From assembly GCF_002746455.1 (NCBI RefSeq), contig NZ_NWUW01000001.1, positions 372,001 to 436,000 of the forward strand: a stretch of 64,000 nucleotides of DNA. Reading direction: 5' to 3'. Shown here piece by piece: positions 39,937 through 51,351 of this stretch. The position numbers and the translations under genes were made by a program. A model generated the notes under the pieces. That model saw nothing but the letters and a program-made list of their open reading frames with translations, was not told where the DNA came from and ran no database searches. How positions within the stretch are numbered: position 1 is the first letter of the stretch; each line of letters starts with the position of its first letter. The DNA is from Bacillus fungorum. Lineage in GTDB: Bacteria > Bacillota > Bacilli > Bacillales > Bacillaceae_G.

Positions 39937-40971
39937 TTGAAGAAATTATTGCGTATCGTAATAATTACATTTTTAATTTTAGCTGTTGATTTATACGGGA
40001 AATTACTCGTTTCACAATATATATTAACCCCATCTCAATCAAAGCAAGAAAATAAAATTGTGAAAAAGAAAAAACAAGTAAATGAAGACTCTTCAAATAT
40101 AGTTTTAAATATGATTGGTGGGGACCCTGAAAATTTATTAGCAAAATGGGGGGAACCTTCTCGAATAGAGCCATCTGCTTACGGATATGAATGGTGGGTA
40201 TACAATCAAGATTTAGCTCAGTATGTTCAATTTGGGGTTGCTGAACGTAAAGTTGTAACGGCTTATGTTGCTGGTGACGAAGTTAAGGTGCCACCTTATT
40301 ATATAAATGAAAAGTATGAAGACGTGTATAAAAAGAATCCACTCTCTCATGAGATTTCGTTAAAAAGAGGGAAGAATAGTTATCAATTTGAGTTATCTGA
40401 TACGGAAGTGATAGAACAACCGTTAATACCTGTAGAAGATGGCTGGGCACAATTATATTTTGATCATTTTACACATGAGCTTGTTGGTGTTCGTTATATG
40501 GATGACGAAACGTTATTACGTCAAAGACCGTATCAGCTTGTTTATTCAGGTGAATTACTGGCAGAACAACCATTGACTCCAGATAAAATGAAACAAATAG
40601 AGAATGGAAATATGCAACAAATTTTTGATTTAACAAATATTGTTCGAAGTCGTCATAATTTACCGTTGTTAACTTGGGATCAACAAACAGCGGATGTGGC
40701 AATCGGTCATAGTAAAGATATGAAGGATAATAATTACTTTTCACATGATTCACCTACATTAGGTACGTTAGGAGATCGTTTGCAGCGAGGGAAAGTAGGA
40801 TTTCAACTTGCTGGTGAGAACATAGCGGCGCAACATAGTGATGGAATTGCGGCGTTGCAAGGTTGGTTAAATAGCGAGGGGCATAGAAAGAATTTATTGA
40901 ATGAACAATTTACAGGATTAGGTGTTGGAGTATACGATAAGTTTTATACGCAAAACTTTATTCGGAAATAA
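39937..40971 (+). CDS. ylbC: YlbC-like CAP-domain secreted/membrane-anchored protein
   Basis: A 344-residue protein with an N-terminal uncleaved signal or membrane helix (about 6-24). Next comes a CAP-associated domain (about 65-200, MIGGDPENLLAKWGEPSR). A C-terminal CAP/SCP domain (about 225-344) has NIVRSRHNLPLLTWDQQTAD, HSKDMKDNNYFSHDS and GENIAA motifs. TTG 39937 was chosen because aggagg lies 7 bases upstream; the frame is open to 39895. Length close to B. subtilis YlbC (about 346). Role outside the cell unknown. Confidence 0.82.
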   Translation: MKKLLRIVIITFLILAVDLYGKLLVSQYILTPSQSKQENKIVKKKKQVNEDSSNIVLNMIGGDPENLLAKWGEPSRIEPSAYGYEWWVYNQDLAQYVQFGVAERKVVTAYVAGDEVKVPPYYINEKYEDVYKKNPLSHEISLKRGKNSYQFELSDTEVIEQPLIPVEDGWAQLYFDHFTHELVGVRYMDDETLLRQRPYQLVYSGELLAEQPLTPDKMKQIENGNMQQIFDLTNIVRSRHNLPLLTWDQQTADVAIGHSKDMKDNNYFSHDSPTLGTLGDRLQRGKVGFQLAGENIAAQHSDGIAALQGWLNSEGHRKNLLNEQFTGLGVGVYDKFYTQNFIRK

Positions 40972-41025
40972 AGTGAAACTGTAAATTGTGGATGGGAATC
41001 TTACGCTATGCAAATAGTAGGATAA

Positions 41026-41072
41026 AAAGGTGCATGAATCGTCTAAAAATAGGCGAACCATGCGCCTTTTTT
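41026..41072 (+). terminator. Terminator of ylbC
   Basis: Long stem aaaggtgcatg / catgcgcctttt with inner pairing (tcgtcta/taggcga) and T tail. Confidence 0.8.
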
Positions 41073-41116
41073 TTCTTACTATATAGTAGGTAGATATACA
41101 TGAAGAGGTGAGGATT

Positions 41117-41554
41117 ATGCCAACAACAAAAGGATCGTTACATCCATCGGTTCAACAGTTTAAAGAGTTTGTAAACCATCACCCTAAAATGGTTCATGAA
41201 GTTCGAAGTGGTCATAAAACTTGGCAACAGTTTTATGAGGAATGGTACTTACTTGGTGAAGAAGATCCGATATGGGCAACTTTTAGACCTGATGGAGCGC
41301 CTGCTTTTTCTTCGGTAAAAGAAAATAAAAAAGAAAAAGATAATCGAACTGAAGAGGAAAAAACTGCCGATGTGATGGGACAAATGCTTTCTTTCTTTAA
41401 AAAGATAGATGTAGAACAAATGCAACATCATTTAGCCAATGTGACGAGTGCTATTGGTAGTGTGCAACAAGTTTTTCAGCAATTTCAAGGAAAACGCACG
41501 CAGCAAGAAGAGAGTACTTCCGAAAATAATCCATTTTTCTTTCAGAAGGATTAG
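41117..41554 (+). CDS. ylbD: YlbD-like putative spore coat protein
   Basis: A 145-residue acidic helical protein beginning MPTTKGSLHPSVQQFKEFV, with VRSGHKTWQQFYEEWYLLGE typical of the YlbD family, associated with the spore coat in B. subtilis. ATG 41117 was chosen (gaggtgagg just upstream). It is followed 11 bases later by ylbE, a conserved pair. Confidence 0.82.
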   Translation: MPTTKGSLHPSVQQFKEFVNHHPKMVHEVRSGHKTWQQFYEEWYLLGEEDPIWATFRPDGAPAFSSVKENKKEKDNRTEEEKTADVMGQMLSFFKKIDVEQMQHHLANVTSAIGSVQQVFQQFQGKRTQQEESTSENNPFFFQKD

Positions 41555-41565
41555 GGGGGAAGCGG

Positions 41566-41811
41566 ATGAGAGCAGAAATTATGGAATTTATAAAGGCTGA
41601 TGAGGATTTATCTCGCTATATTAGGGAGCAACCGTACTGGTATAGAAAACTAACGCGAAACCCTGAAGAAAAAGAGGCATTTGAGTTAGCGGCTATGCAA
41701 CATTTTAAAAAAACGATACCAGATAAAGTTGAGAAATTTCAAAATCAATTGGCGGTTGCTTCCATTATGATCGATATGTTTCAGTATATGAAGCAGCAAA
41801 ATACAACATAA
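41566..41811 (+). CDS. ylbE: YlbE-like protein
   Basis: An 81-residue protein with IREQPYWYRKLTRNPEE near 20-36, the YlbE signature. Function unknown. It lies directly after ylbD with Shine-Dalgarno gggggaagcgg. Confidence 0.82.
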   Translation: MRAEIMEFIKADEDLSRYIREQPYWYRKLTRNPEEKEAFELAAMQHFKKTIPDKVEKFQNQLAVASIMIDMFQYMKQQNTT

Positions 41812-41887
41812 TTGGAAGGGAAAACTATGTCCGTCATGCGGAACTTTTGATACAATAGAAGCGGATTATTTAAAAAGGAGTTGCAGC

Positions 41888-42466
41888 ATGAGCATGACGG
41901 AAATTTGTTTAGTACGACATGGACAAACTGATTGGAATTTTCAAGAGATTATTCAGGGACGTGAAGATATTCCACTTAATGAAGTAGGGAAGATGCAAGC
42001 GAGCCAAAGTGCGGCTGCTTTGCAAGCGGAAGCATGGGATATAATTATAAGTAGCCCATTAATTAGAGCGCAAGAAACAGCTAAGGAAATTGCAGGGGCT
42101 ACTGGGTTACAATCGATTTTATTAGATGAACGATTTGTTGAACGTAATTTTGGTGAAGCTTCTGGGAAGCCGGTTGCGACTGTTAGGGAGTTAATTGCTG
42201 AAGGTAAAGTAGAAGGTATGGAGCAAGATGAAGAGATTGTAGCTCGTTGTTTTGCTGCTGTAAAAGATGTTGCGGCAACTCATTCTGGCAAACGTATTAT
42301 CATTGTAGCCCATTCGCATGCGATAAAAGCAATTTTACATGCAATTGCGCCGGAAGATATTTCGTTTAAAACACCGTTAAAAAACGCGTGTATTAGTTAT
42401 GTGAACGAAAATAGTGGGAAGTGGGATGTTCTTAAATATAATATTGCGGAACATATTAATGTATAA
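41888..42466 (+). CDS. Histidine phosphatase family protein
   Basis: A 192-residue phosphoglycerate-mutase-like phosphatase. The catalytic RHG motif is LVRHGQTDWN near 8-17, the acid residue lies in DERFVERNFGEASG near 81, and the second histidine in IVAHSHAIKA near 141. Substrate unknown; a small phosphatase rather than true glycolytic mutase. It sits inside the ylb cluster, an insertion relative to B. subtilis as I remember it. Confidence 0.85.
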   Translation: MSMTEICLVRHGQTDWNFQEIIQGREDIPLNEVGKMQASQSAAALQAEAWDIIISSPLIRAQETAKEIAGATGLQSILLDERFVERNFGEASGKPVATVRELIAEGKVEGMEQDEEIVARCFAAVKDVAATHSGKRIIIVAHSHAIKAILHAIAPEDISFKTPLKNACISYVNENSGKWDVLKYNIAEHINV

Positions 42467-42582
42467 ATATGTGCTGACATTATATAAAAAATAGTTAGAA
42501 TGATATCTTTCTGTTTAGTGAGACACTTGAATTAGTAGTTCTATTCTAAATGTGGTATGATGAATACTCGGAGGTGTCTCTC

Positions 42583-43035
42583 ATGATTGTAGCGACGCTG
42601 GAAAGCGTATTAATATTAGATAAGGCAGAGCAGCTTGCAAAAGCGATCATCTGTTCAGATATAGCAGAAGATTATCGTAAGTGTTATAAAGAATTGCATG
42701 AAGATATGGAAGTTCAGACGTTAATTCAGCAATTTACAGCGATGAAAGAACGATATGAGGAAGTGCAACGTTTCGGTAAATACCATCCTGACTATACTTT
42801 CGTTTCGACGAAAATGAGGGAATTAAAGCGTTCTGTAGACTTACATGATAAGATTGCAGCTTTCAAACGAGTAGAAATGGCTTTGCAAAAGTTGTTAGAT
42901 GAAGTTAGTGTAGCAATCGGTTCTGAGGTGTCTTCTTCCATCAAAGTTCCAACAGGAAATCCATTTTTCGATGCTGGTGGCTGTGGTGGCGGTTGTGGTA
43001 CCGGCGGAGGTTGTGGCTGTAAAAAAACGGGGTAA
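42583..43035 (+). CDS. ylbF: YlbF, component of the Y-complex (YlbF/YmcA/YaaT)
   Basis: A 150-residue helical protein of the YlbF/YmcA family. The last 25 residues form a Gly/Cys-rich tail (GGCGGGCGTGGGCGCKK), matching the Fe-S-binding tail of YlbF. In B. subtilis the complex with YmcA and YaaT directs RNase Y-dependent mRNA maturation and is needed for sporulation, competence and biofilm. ATG 42583 was chosen (ggaggtg 7 bases upstream). A terminator overlaps the stop. Confidence 0.9.
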   Translation: MIVATLESVLILDKAEQLAKAIICSDIAEDYRKCYKELHEDMEVQTLIQQFTAMKERYEEVQRFGKYHPDYTFVSTKMRELKRSVDLHDKIAAFKRVEMALQKLLDEVSVAIGSEVSSSIKVPTGNPFFDAGGCGGGCGTGGGCGCKKTG

Positions 43036-43051
43036 ATCACCCCGTTTTTTA
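43020..43051 (+). terminator. Terminator of ylbF
   Basis: Stem aaaaaacggggt / accccgtttttt overlapping the ylbF stop codon. Confidence 0.85.
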
Positions 43052-43161
43052 GAAGATAGAAGAAAACGTATATAGAGTTTGTCCTGTAATGTCATAAATT
43101 TCTGATTGGTTTTCATAAAATATAAAATATATGTTTTTAAAAGGAGAAGATGGAGAAGATT

Positions 43162-43428
43162 ATGTTCGGGCAACGACAAAGTATGATTGTTTATTTACAT
43201 TCATTGAAACATGCCAAGATTTTAAGGAAATATGGTAACATACATTACATATCAAAACGCTTAAAGTATGCAGTAGTATATTGTGATATGGAGCAAATTG
43301 AGCATATGATGCAAAAGTTGAACAAACTTCCTTTTGTAAAAAAGATAGAACAGTCGTACCGCCCGTATTTAAAAACGGAATTTGAAAATTCACGTCCTGA
43401 TCGGGCAAAAGAATACGATTATAGCTAA
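43162..43428 (+). CDS. ylbG: UPF0298 family protein YlbG
   Basis: An 88-residue ferredoxin-like small protein beginning [19 protein letters not shown], with [17 protein letters not shown] typical of UPF0298. Function unknown. The second ATG was chosen (ggagaag upstream). It is followed by a terminator shared with the convergent gene. Confidence 0.85.
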
Positions 43429-43429
43429 T

Positions 43430-43467
43430 AGAAAAAATCCCCTGCTAATTTTAGCGGGGGATTTTTT
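43430..43467. terminator. Terminator after ylbG
   Basis: Stem aaaatcccctgct / agcgggggatttt followed by TTTAC. Confidence 0.85.
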
Positions 43468-43483
43468 TACTTGAAATAACAAT

Positions 43484-43873
43484 TTATTTCATTGGAGGAA
43501 TGAAATTATTCATTCGTAAAATACCAATTAAATGATTGAAAAATAGTTCTTTTTCTGGGAAAGTTGTGGATGGTTTTACTGTAAAGGTAGTTACTTTTTT
43601 TCCTAGTTGTTCTGCCGTTTCTTCAAATAAAATGACGCGTTTACTTTTTTTATTTTCTAGTACAGGAATGCCTTCACGACATATGTATAATGGTTGAAAA
43701 TCACCAGTAGTAGTTGGTTTTAATATTACAACAAGTGAGCACACTTTTTTTTCATTTTTAATTGTTTCAAATTGTAACATATGTGTTATACGTTCTTGAT
43801 TTGCTTTGGCAATTTCAAGTAATTCATATAAATCAGAGTAGCCTTCTCCGAGTTCTATAAAGCGTTGAATCAT
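43484..43873 (-). CDS. YlbA-like protein of unknown function
   Basis: A 129-residue soluble protein beginning MIQRFIELGEGYSDLYELLE and ending LIGILRMNNFIPPMK. It resembles the YlbA/DUF7147 family, sometimes mislabelled methylthioribose kinase in databases; nothing in it looks like a kinase. Ribosome site gaggagg. If the YlbA identity is right, the gene has moved from its usual place after ctaG to between ylbG and rsmD. Confidence 0.55.
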   Translation of the reverse strand: MIQRFIELGEGYSDLYELLEIAKANQERITHMLQFETIKNEKKVCSLVVILKPTTTGDFQPLYICREGIPVLENKKSKRVILFEETAEQLGKKVTTFTVKPSTTFPEKELFFNHLIGILRMNNFIPPMK

Positions 43874-43934
43874 ATTTTTTCCTCCTCTTTCTTTTACTGT
43901 ACCATCTCACTTTTTAAATGAAAAGTAGACAAAG

Positions 43935-44096
43935 AAAAAAAACCCTGCAAAGCAGGGCCCTTCTTATACTAGCATGTACTAGTAAGAAGGCAAAGGGAGA
44001 GGAGAAACCGGAGGAAGAACTTATGGGGAAACGTAAGTCTTCTCCGCGGTTGGCAACAACATCGAAGGTGATGTTGTTATAATTATTTATGTCCAA
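43935..44096 (-). ncRNA. Candidate structured non-coding RNA with intrinsic terminator
   Basis: Four consecutive hairpins fill 43943-44078: aacaacatc/gatgttgtt (44055-44078); a long stem between 44007-44023 and 44034-44050; ccttctta..ctag/ctagtaagaagg (43959-43990); and ccctgc/gcaggg (43943-43957). On the minus strand the last hairpin is followed by TTTTTTTT, a classical terminator. A 60-codon minus-strand frame here has no ribosome site. A repeat element of the bcr type is the main alternative. Confidence 0.45.
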
Positions 44097-44181
44097 TCTA
44101 AATGAAGATATACATGATGAAATTAAATTTTATGTTGGGCTTTTTATTTTTCTTTTTTTTATTTTATGATAGGATAAAAAA

Positions 44182-44263
44182 GATAAAGTGGAACTTTAAT
44201 CGGTGGGGTATTCTCTGCTGATTATTAGCCTTCACCAATCGGGCGTTAACGCGGGATAAAGTG
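44182..44263 (-). repeat. Second bcr1-like repeat, inverted and shorter
   Basis: Reverse-complement relative of the repeat at 38166-38274. It shares ataaagtg, aactttaatc, ctgattattagccttcacc, aatcgggc and gcgggataaa but has lost the central hairpin. The flanks to 44459 hold no gene. Confidence 0.6.
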
Positions 44264-44459
44264 AAACGAATATACATAATGGGTTTGTGTTAGCGAATGG
44301 TGAGATGAATACATAAAAATGCAGAGCGGTTGTTTTAAGCTAAGTTCTCCTAGTGTTCGTTGAAAGATGAATGGAACAGTATAGTTTGGTAGCGGTTACT
44401 GAATGGAGAAGGGTTTTCTATAATTGCTCGTTAGATTGAAATAAAGGTAGTGACAACAG

Positions 44460-46735
<2,276 letters not shown>

Positions 46736-46848
46736 GTAAGTAAATCCCCCTTTGTCCCAAAAAACGTTCATTTCAGTATACGTGGATACGTAGTGAATTT
46801 AGACCATAAGTATGAAAAAGGAATGAAAAAAATTAAAGGGTGAGAAAA

Positions 46849-47640
46849 ATGAAAGAACCGAAAATCGGATTAGCCCTTGGATCTGGGGGCGCAAAAGGGT
46901 TTGCTCATATTGGTGTTATAAAAGTTTTAAGAGAAAATGGTATACCGATTCATATGATTGCAGGAAGTAGTATGGGGGCTTTAGTAGGTACATTTTATGC
47001 AGCGAGCTCAAACGTTGAAAGACTGTATAAACTGGCAAATGTTTTTAAGAGGAAATATTATTTAGATTTTACGGTTCCGAAAATGGGATTTATTGCTGGA
47101 AAACGTGTCAAAGATATGATTAAAATGTTTACATATAATAAAAAAATAGAAGAGTTAGATATCCCGACGGCTGTTGTGGCTACTGACATCTTGAAGGGGG
47201 AAAAAGTAGTTTTTACAAGTGGTCCTGTTGCAGAGGCGGTGAGAGCTAGCATATCTGTACCTGGAGTATTTGTACCAGAGAAAATAGATGGACGGTTATT
47301 GGTGGATGGCGGAGTAATTGATCGCATTCCAGTATCGGTTGTGAAAGAGTTAGGTGCCGATATTGTCATTGCTGTTGATGTATCCCCGATTAAAGTGAAT
47401 GGAGAAGTTACGTCTATTTATGATGTAATTATGCAGAGTATTGAAATTATGCAACATGAGCTTGTGATGAATCGACAAATTGCATCTGATTTAATGATGC
47501 GACCAGCTGTAGAACAATTTAGTTCGCGTGCTTTTACAAACATTGAAGACATTATTCGAGTTGGAGAGGTAGAAGCGGAAAAACATGTTGCAAATATTTA
47601 TTTATTAATTGAGCAGTGGAAGGAGAAACATAATGTTTAA
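46849..47640 (+). CDS. ylbK: Patatin-like phospholipase family protein YlbK
   Basis: A 263-residue patatin-domain protein (RssA type). Oxyanion-hole motif GSGGAKGFAHIG near 12-23, nucleophile Ser in GSSMG near 45, and catalytic Asp in VDGGVID near 158. A probable lipid acyl hydrolase, substrate unknown. ATG 46849 was chosen (aaagggtg upstream). Its stop overlaps the start of ylbL. Confidence 0.88.
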   Translation: MKEPKIGLALGSGGAKGFAHIGVIKVLRENGIPIHMIAGSSMGALVGTFYAASSNVERLYKLANVFKRKYYLDFTVPKMGFIAGKRVKDMIKMFTYNKKIEELDIPTAVVATDILKGEKVVFTSGPVAEAVRASISVPGVFVPEKIDGRLLVDGGVIDRIPVSVVKELGADIVIAVDVSPIKVNGEVTSIYDVIMQSIEIMQHELVMNRQIASDLMMRPAVEQFSSRAFTNIEDIIRVGEVEAEKHVANIYLLIEQWKEKHNV

Positions 47641-48658
47641 GCGTTTTCGGTTTATATATGCAATTTTAATAGGAGTTATATTGGCGATGTTACTTGTTTA
47701 CGTACGTTTACCGTATTATGTAACAAAACCAGGAATGGCTGCCAAATTAGAGCCTTACGTTCAAGTTGAAGGGGGAACAAAAGAATCTGGTGATTTTATG
47801 CTTGTTACGGTTTCGATGGGACCAGCAAATATGGTGAATTTAATAGCGGCACAGTTTAATAAATATACACATATTTCGAAAGCGGAAGAAATATTGCAAA
47901 AAGGTGAGAGTGATGAAGAATATCAATTTCGCCAAAATTATGCGATGAAAGATTCGCAAAATGCAGCAATCTATAATGCTTATAAACGTGCAAACCGTAC
48001 TGTTTCTTTTGAAAATAAAGGTGTATTGGTTGCTGGTGTTGCGAAAGGGATGCCGTCAGAAGGAAAGCTTAAACTTGGAGATGTCATCATAGCTGTCGAT
48101 GGAAAAATATTTGAAAAGACGGAGCAATTTATTGAATATATGACAGGGAAAAAAGAAGGAGATACAGTAAATATTGAGTACAAACGAGATGGAAAACAGT
48201 TAAAAGAAAATTTAAATGTTAAGACCATTCCGAATGGAAATGGGCGTGTTGGTATAGGTGTTTCTATCGTTACGGAAAGAGAATTAGTGGTAGATCCGAA
48301 AGTGAAAATTGATTCTCATGAAATAGGTGGACCATCGGCAGGCCTAATGTTCACATTAGAAATATATAATCAACTTGTAGAAGATGATTTAACAAAAGGA
48401 CATGAAATAGCTGGAACAGGTACGATTAATGAAAAGGGAGAAATTGGCCCGATTGGTGGTATTCAGCAAAAAGTGGTCGCTGCAAGTGATGCTGGTGCTG
48501 AAGTGTTCTTTGCACCAAATGAAAAAGGTGCGGAGAAATCGAATTATAAAGATGCACTTGAGGCTGCGAAAGATATTAAAACAAAAATGAAAGTTGTGCC
48601 AGTTGATACGCTGGATGACGCATTAATGTATTTGGAAAAAATGGGTAAGAAAAAATAA
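47633..48658 (+). CDS. ylbL: YlbL: membrane-anchored PDZ/Lon-type S16 protease
   Basis: A 341-residue protein with an N-terminal membrane helix (about 8-25), a PDZ domain (about 125-195, GMPSEGKLKLGDVIIAVDG) and a C-terminal Lon-like domain. The catalytic Ser is in GGPSAGLMF near 230 and the catalytic Lys in QQKVVAASDAGAEVFFAP near 275. In B. subtilis YlbL degrades the cell-division inhibitor YneA. ATG 47633 overlaps the ylbK end; length is the same as B. subtilis (341, from memory). Confidence 0.92.
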   Translation: MFKRFRFIYAILIGVILAMLLVYVRLPYYVTKPGMAAKLEPYVQVEGGTKESGDFMLVTVSMGPANMVNLIAAQFNKYTHISKAEEILQKGESDEEYQFRQNYAMKDSQNAAIYNAYKRANRTVSFENKGVLVAGVAKGMPSEGKLKLGDVIIAVDGKIFEKTEQFIEYMTGKKEGDTVNIEYKRDGKQLKENLNVKTIPNGNGRVGIGVSIVTERELVVDPKVKIDSHEIGGPSAGLMFTLEIYNQLVEDDLTKGHEIAGTGTINEKGEIGPIGGIQQKVVAASDAGAEVFFAPNEKGAEKSNYKDALEAAKDIKTKMKVVPVDTLDDALMYLEKMGKKK

Positions 48659-48687
48659 ACCTCTCTGAAAAAGAGAGGTTTTTTTAT
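48657..48687. terminator. Bidirectional terminator between ylbL and tmcAL
   Basis: Stem aaacctctct / agagaggttt followed by TTTTATA. Confidence 0.85.
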
Positions 48688-49925
48688 AGAAATTTTGCAG
48701 TTGTTTCATCATAACGAATTGGATGATGCGTTGCATCTTGTTTTAGTAGTTGTGTTCGTAATGGTTCTTGCATGATGGAGAAATATACAGAATTGGCTTT
48801 TCTCTCTATGTGTAAAGTAGGATGGTCAAATGTTTTTGTATGGGTAAGGATTGGAAGCTCTATGTTTTTCTTGTTTTTTGAAAGGTAAGTTTGTCCTTTT
48901 TGTGACATGCCTAGTAGACGAATGTATGGTGCATGATGCTCTATATTTGCGCTATGTATTTCTTCTTTTGTTGTATTTGTTAAAATGTGTGTACAAGCTC
49001 TTTGTAATCTAGTCCACGTATAACGCTTCGTTTTTAATGCTTCCATGAATGAATGGAAGGAGGAACTGGTTTGTATTTTTGATAAAATACGATGCTCTAA
49101 ACCTTCCTCTATTTCATATATATGTCGTAAGTCCTCTGGAGACATTGTCATGAGTTTGTATTTGAAAAATGAAAAGTATTGTTCCCAATTATGTAATGTC
49201 CTGTAGTTTTGTTTGTAGCTTGCTAAAAGAGAAGCAGTCGCTTTTGGGATAAAGGGCTCAATTTCTGTCAAGGAACTATTTTCGCTAAAAAGTTGTTTGC
49301 GAATACTTGTTGCACTTGCAATATGTTGGTCGTTAAATGTTTCATCATGATAATGAGATGCGAATCTTTTTATCGTTTGTGCTTGTATAGAACTATTTTG
49401 CGTCAGAATTGCTTTCATGTATTGGAAGCCTAAAATGTTATTTGGTTGTGACATGTCTATGTTTTTTTCAGAAGGTAAAATGTGTAGGAAAGCTTCAGAT
49501 GTAGCTTTTGCGTAACTACTACCTGCGTTCATAAATTGCTGTACAAAACGATTAAAAGTCTCTTCTTCATTTTGTTGCACAGAGATGGTGTTATAAAAAT
49601 TTTCGATTTGTCCATCTTCACTACCGAAACAAATTTCAGAAACGTGCAGGGCGTTTAAAATAGAAATAGCGCCATTTGCAAAGGTTTCAGCCTTTTGTGT
49701 TGAAAAGGCATATGGAAGCTCTACAACAAGGTCTACACCGCATGCTAAGGCCATTTTGGTGCGATACCATTTGGATATGAGTGCCGGCTCACCACGCTGC
49801 AAAAAAGGGCCACTCATAACAGCGATTGTAATATCAGATTGTGTTAACTTTTTTGTTTGTTGCACATGATAATCATGACCGTTATGAAAAGGGTTATATT
49901 CAACAACAATACCACTGGCTTTTAT
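48684..49925 (-). CDS. tmcAL: tRNA(Met) cytidine acetate ligase TmcAL (YlbM), apparent ATA start
   Basis: TmcAL uses ATP and acetate to form N4-acetylcytidine at the elongator tRNA-Met wobble base. From the first ordinary start (GTG 49865) the product is 393 residues and lacks the nucleotide-binding motif. The same frame continues upstream with [19 protein letters not shown], which is the conserved N-terminus including HNGH. The codon aligned with the family's first Met is ATA (49923-49925), with aaaggag 8 bases upstream; no ATG/GTG/TTG is available. With it the protein is 413 residues, as in the family (about 415). An ATT two codons earlier is too close to the ribosome site. Confidence 0.8.
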   Translation of the reverse strand: MKASGIVVEYNPFHNGHDYHVQQTKKLTQSDITIAVMSGPFLQRGEPALISKWYRTKMALACGVDLVVELPYAFSTQKAETFANGAISILNALHVSEICFGSEDGQIENFYNTISVQQNEEETFNRFVQQFMNAGSSYAKATSEAFLHILPSEKNIDMSQPNNILGFQYMKAILTQNSSIQAQTIKRFASHYHDETFNDQHIASATSIRKQLFSENSSLTEIEPFIPKATASLLASYKQNYRTLHNWEQYFSFFKYKLMTMSPEDLRHIYEIEEGLEHRILSKIQTSSSFHSFMEALKTKRYTWTRLQRACTHILTNTTKEEIHSANIEHHAPYIRLLGMSQKGQTYLSKNKKNIELPILTHTKTFDHPTLHIERKANSVYFSIMQEPLRTQLLKQDATHHPIRYDETTAKFL

Positions 49926-50059
49926 GGGAATCTCTCCTTTCGATGTAGCATCTTTTTGGAAAACGTGATACTCTATATATTATTTACTATGATGACTTCA
50001 TTATAGTGTAAAGAAAAAACTTACACTATAAATGCATTATACCACTTATATTGCGGGGT
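49926..50059. other. Chromosome-prophage junction, probable attL region
   Basis: A perfect 10-bp inverted repeat tatagtgtaa/ttacactata lies around 50003-50031, between the tmcAL ribosome site and the integrase stop. In B. subtilis ylbN-rpmF would be here, so the phage entered the ylbM-ylbN gap. The exact att core cannot be fixed without the right end. Confidence 0.45.
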
Positions 50060-51190
50060 TTAATCCTCTTGTTTTTCTTCACTGACCACTTTTTGACCAC
50101 TTCGACCACTTTTCAGTACATTTCCTAGCATTTCAGTTACCTCAATTTGACGTTCTTCATAAACATCAGTATAAATATTTAAAGTTGTAGAAACATTTGT
50201 GTGACCAAGTAATTTTGAAACAACCTTTGCATTTGCGCCAGAATCGATTAAAATAGTTGTAAACGTTCTTCGGATATCGTGGAATCTAATATACGGTACG
50301 TCAATTGCTTCGCACAAAGCTTTCATTTGGTAGCGTATCGTATATGGATGCACGATTTTTTTATTTCTTGTACAAATTAATAGGTCGAAAGAATTATCTT
50401 TTTTATGACTTTGATATTCTAACAGCTCTCCCATTAATTCTTCAGTCATTGGAATCATTCGATTAGATGCTTCGGTTTTTGTTTCACCTAGTTCATACTT
50501 ACCATCCACAAGCGTTAATGTTCTTTGTACATGAATGGCCTTGCTTTCGAAATTAATATCCTTCCACTGTAAAGCTAATACCTCGCCGATGCGCATACCT
50601 GTATGCAAAGCTAAAACGAATGCAATATAATAGCTTCCTTGTATTTTTGCATACTCCATAAACTTCATCGCTTCTTCAACTGTCCAACTAGCCTGCGCTT
50701 TCTTTTTAACTTTTGGCCGCTTTGCTTTCTTAGCAGGATTAGAGTTAATCATTTCTAACTCTACGCCTTTATCGAGGATTTGTTTTAACATAACATCAAC
50801 GGATGAAATGTATTTCGTTGTTAGACCATCTTTAAGTAGCTTCTGATGAAAATTATGCACGGTCAGAGGTTTTATATCTGATAACCTCTTCTCGCCGAAT
50901 TCAGGCATTACACGTGAGCGTAGAATGCGTTTGTATTGATACAATGTTGATGGTCTACATGATGATTCTTTCTCTTGCATCCAGATTTCTACGAGCTGAG
51001 AAAAGCGAATATCACTATTCTCATAATCTCCATTTGCTAAATCATTTGTTACCCTAGCCACTTCTTCTTGAGCAGCTTTCTTTGTTTTAAAACCACCTTT
51101 AGTGATTTGTTTCCGTTTACCTGTGATAGGGTCTTTGCCGACATCCATAGTAAAAGACCACTTCTCACCACGTTTACGAAAGTATGCCAT
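50060..51190 (-). CDS. int: Phage tyrosine recombinase/integrase
   Basis: A 376-residue integrase with an N-terminal arm-binding domain (AP2-like, about 1-55), a SAM-like core-binding domain (about 60-155) and a catalytic domain. Catalytic residues: Arg200 (TGMRIGEV), His304 and Arg307 (HDIRRTF), His330 (LGHTN) and Tyr340 (NIYTDV). All are present, so it should be active. Ribosome site gaggtg. It marks the left end of the prophage; reading toward the host junction is usual for attL-proximal integrases. Confidence 0.95.
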   Translation of the reverse strand: MAYFRKRGEKWSFTMDVGKDPITGKRKQITKGGFKTKKAAQEEVARVTNDLANGDYENSDIRFSQLVEIWMQEKESSCRPSTLYQYKRILRSRVMPEFGEKRLSDIKPLTVHNFHQKLLKDGLTTKYISSVDVMLKQILDKGVELEMINSNPAKKAKRPKVKKKAQASWTVEEAMKFMEYAKIQGSYYIAFVLALHTGMRIGEVLALQWKDINFESKAIHVQRTLTLVDGKYELGETKTEASNRMIPMTEELMGELLEYQSHKKDNSFDLLICTRNKKIVHPYTIRYQMKALCEAIDVPYIRFHDIRRTFTTILIDSGANAKVVSKLLGHTNVSTTLNIYTDVYEERQIEVTEMLGNVLKSGRSGQKVVSEEKQED

Positions 51191-51351
51191 GATTTTTCAC
51201 CTCGTCATAGTCGTTTTCTAGATACAAGCTGTGATATGTGGTAGTGGTATAAGAAATGATAGCATGTAAGCCTAATTTCTGTAAAAGGAAATTTACAGAT
51301 ATAAAAGAAGTGAGCTACAATATTTGTATATTAAATAAAGGAGGGGAAAAT

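Noticed and set aside
43914..44096. 60-codon minus-strand open frame
   Set aside because: Its DNA is a series of perfect hairpins ending in a terminator; there is no ribosome site, so an RNA or repeat explanation is better.
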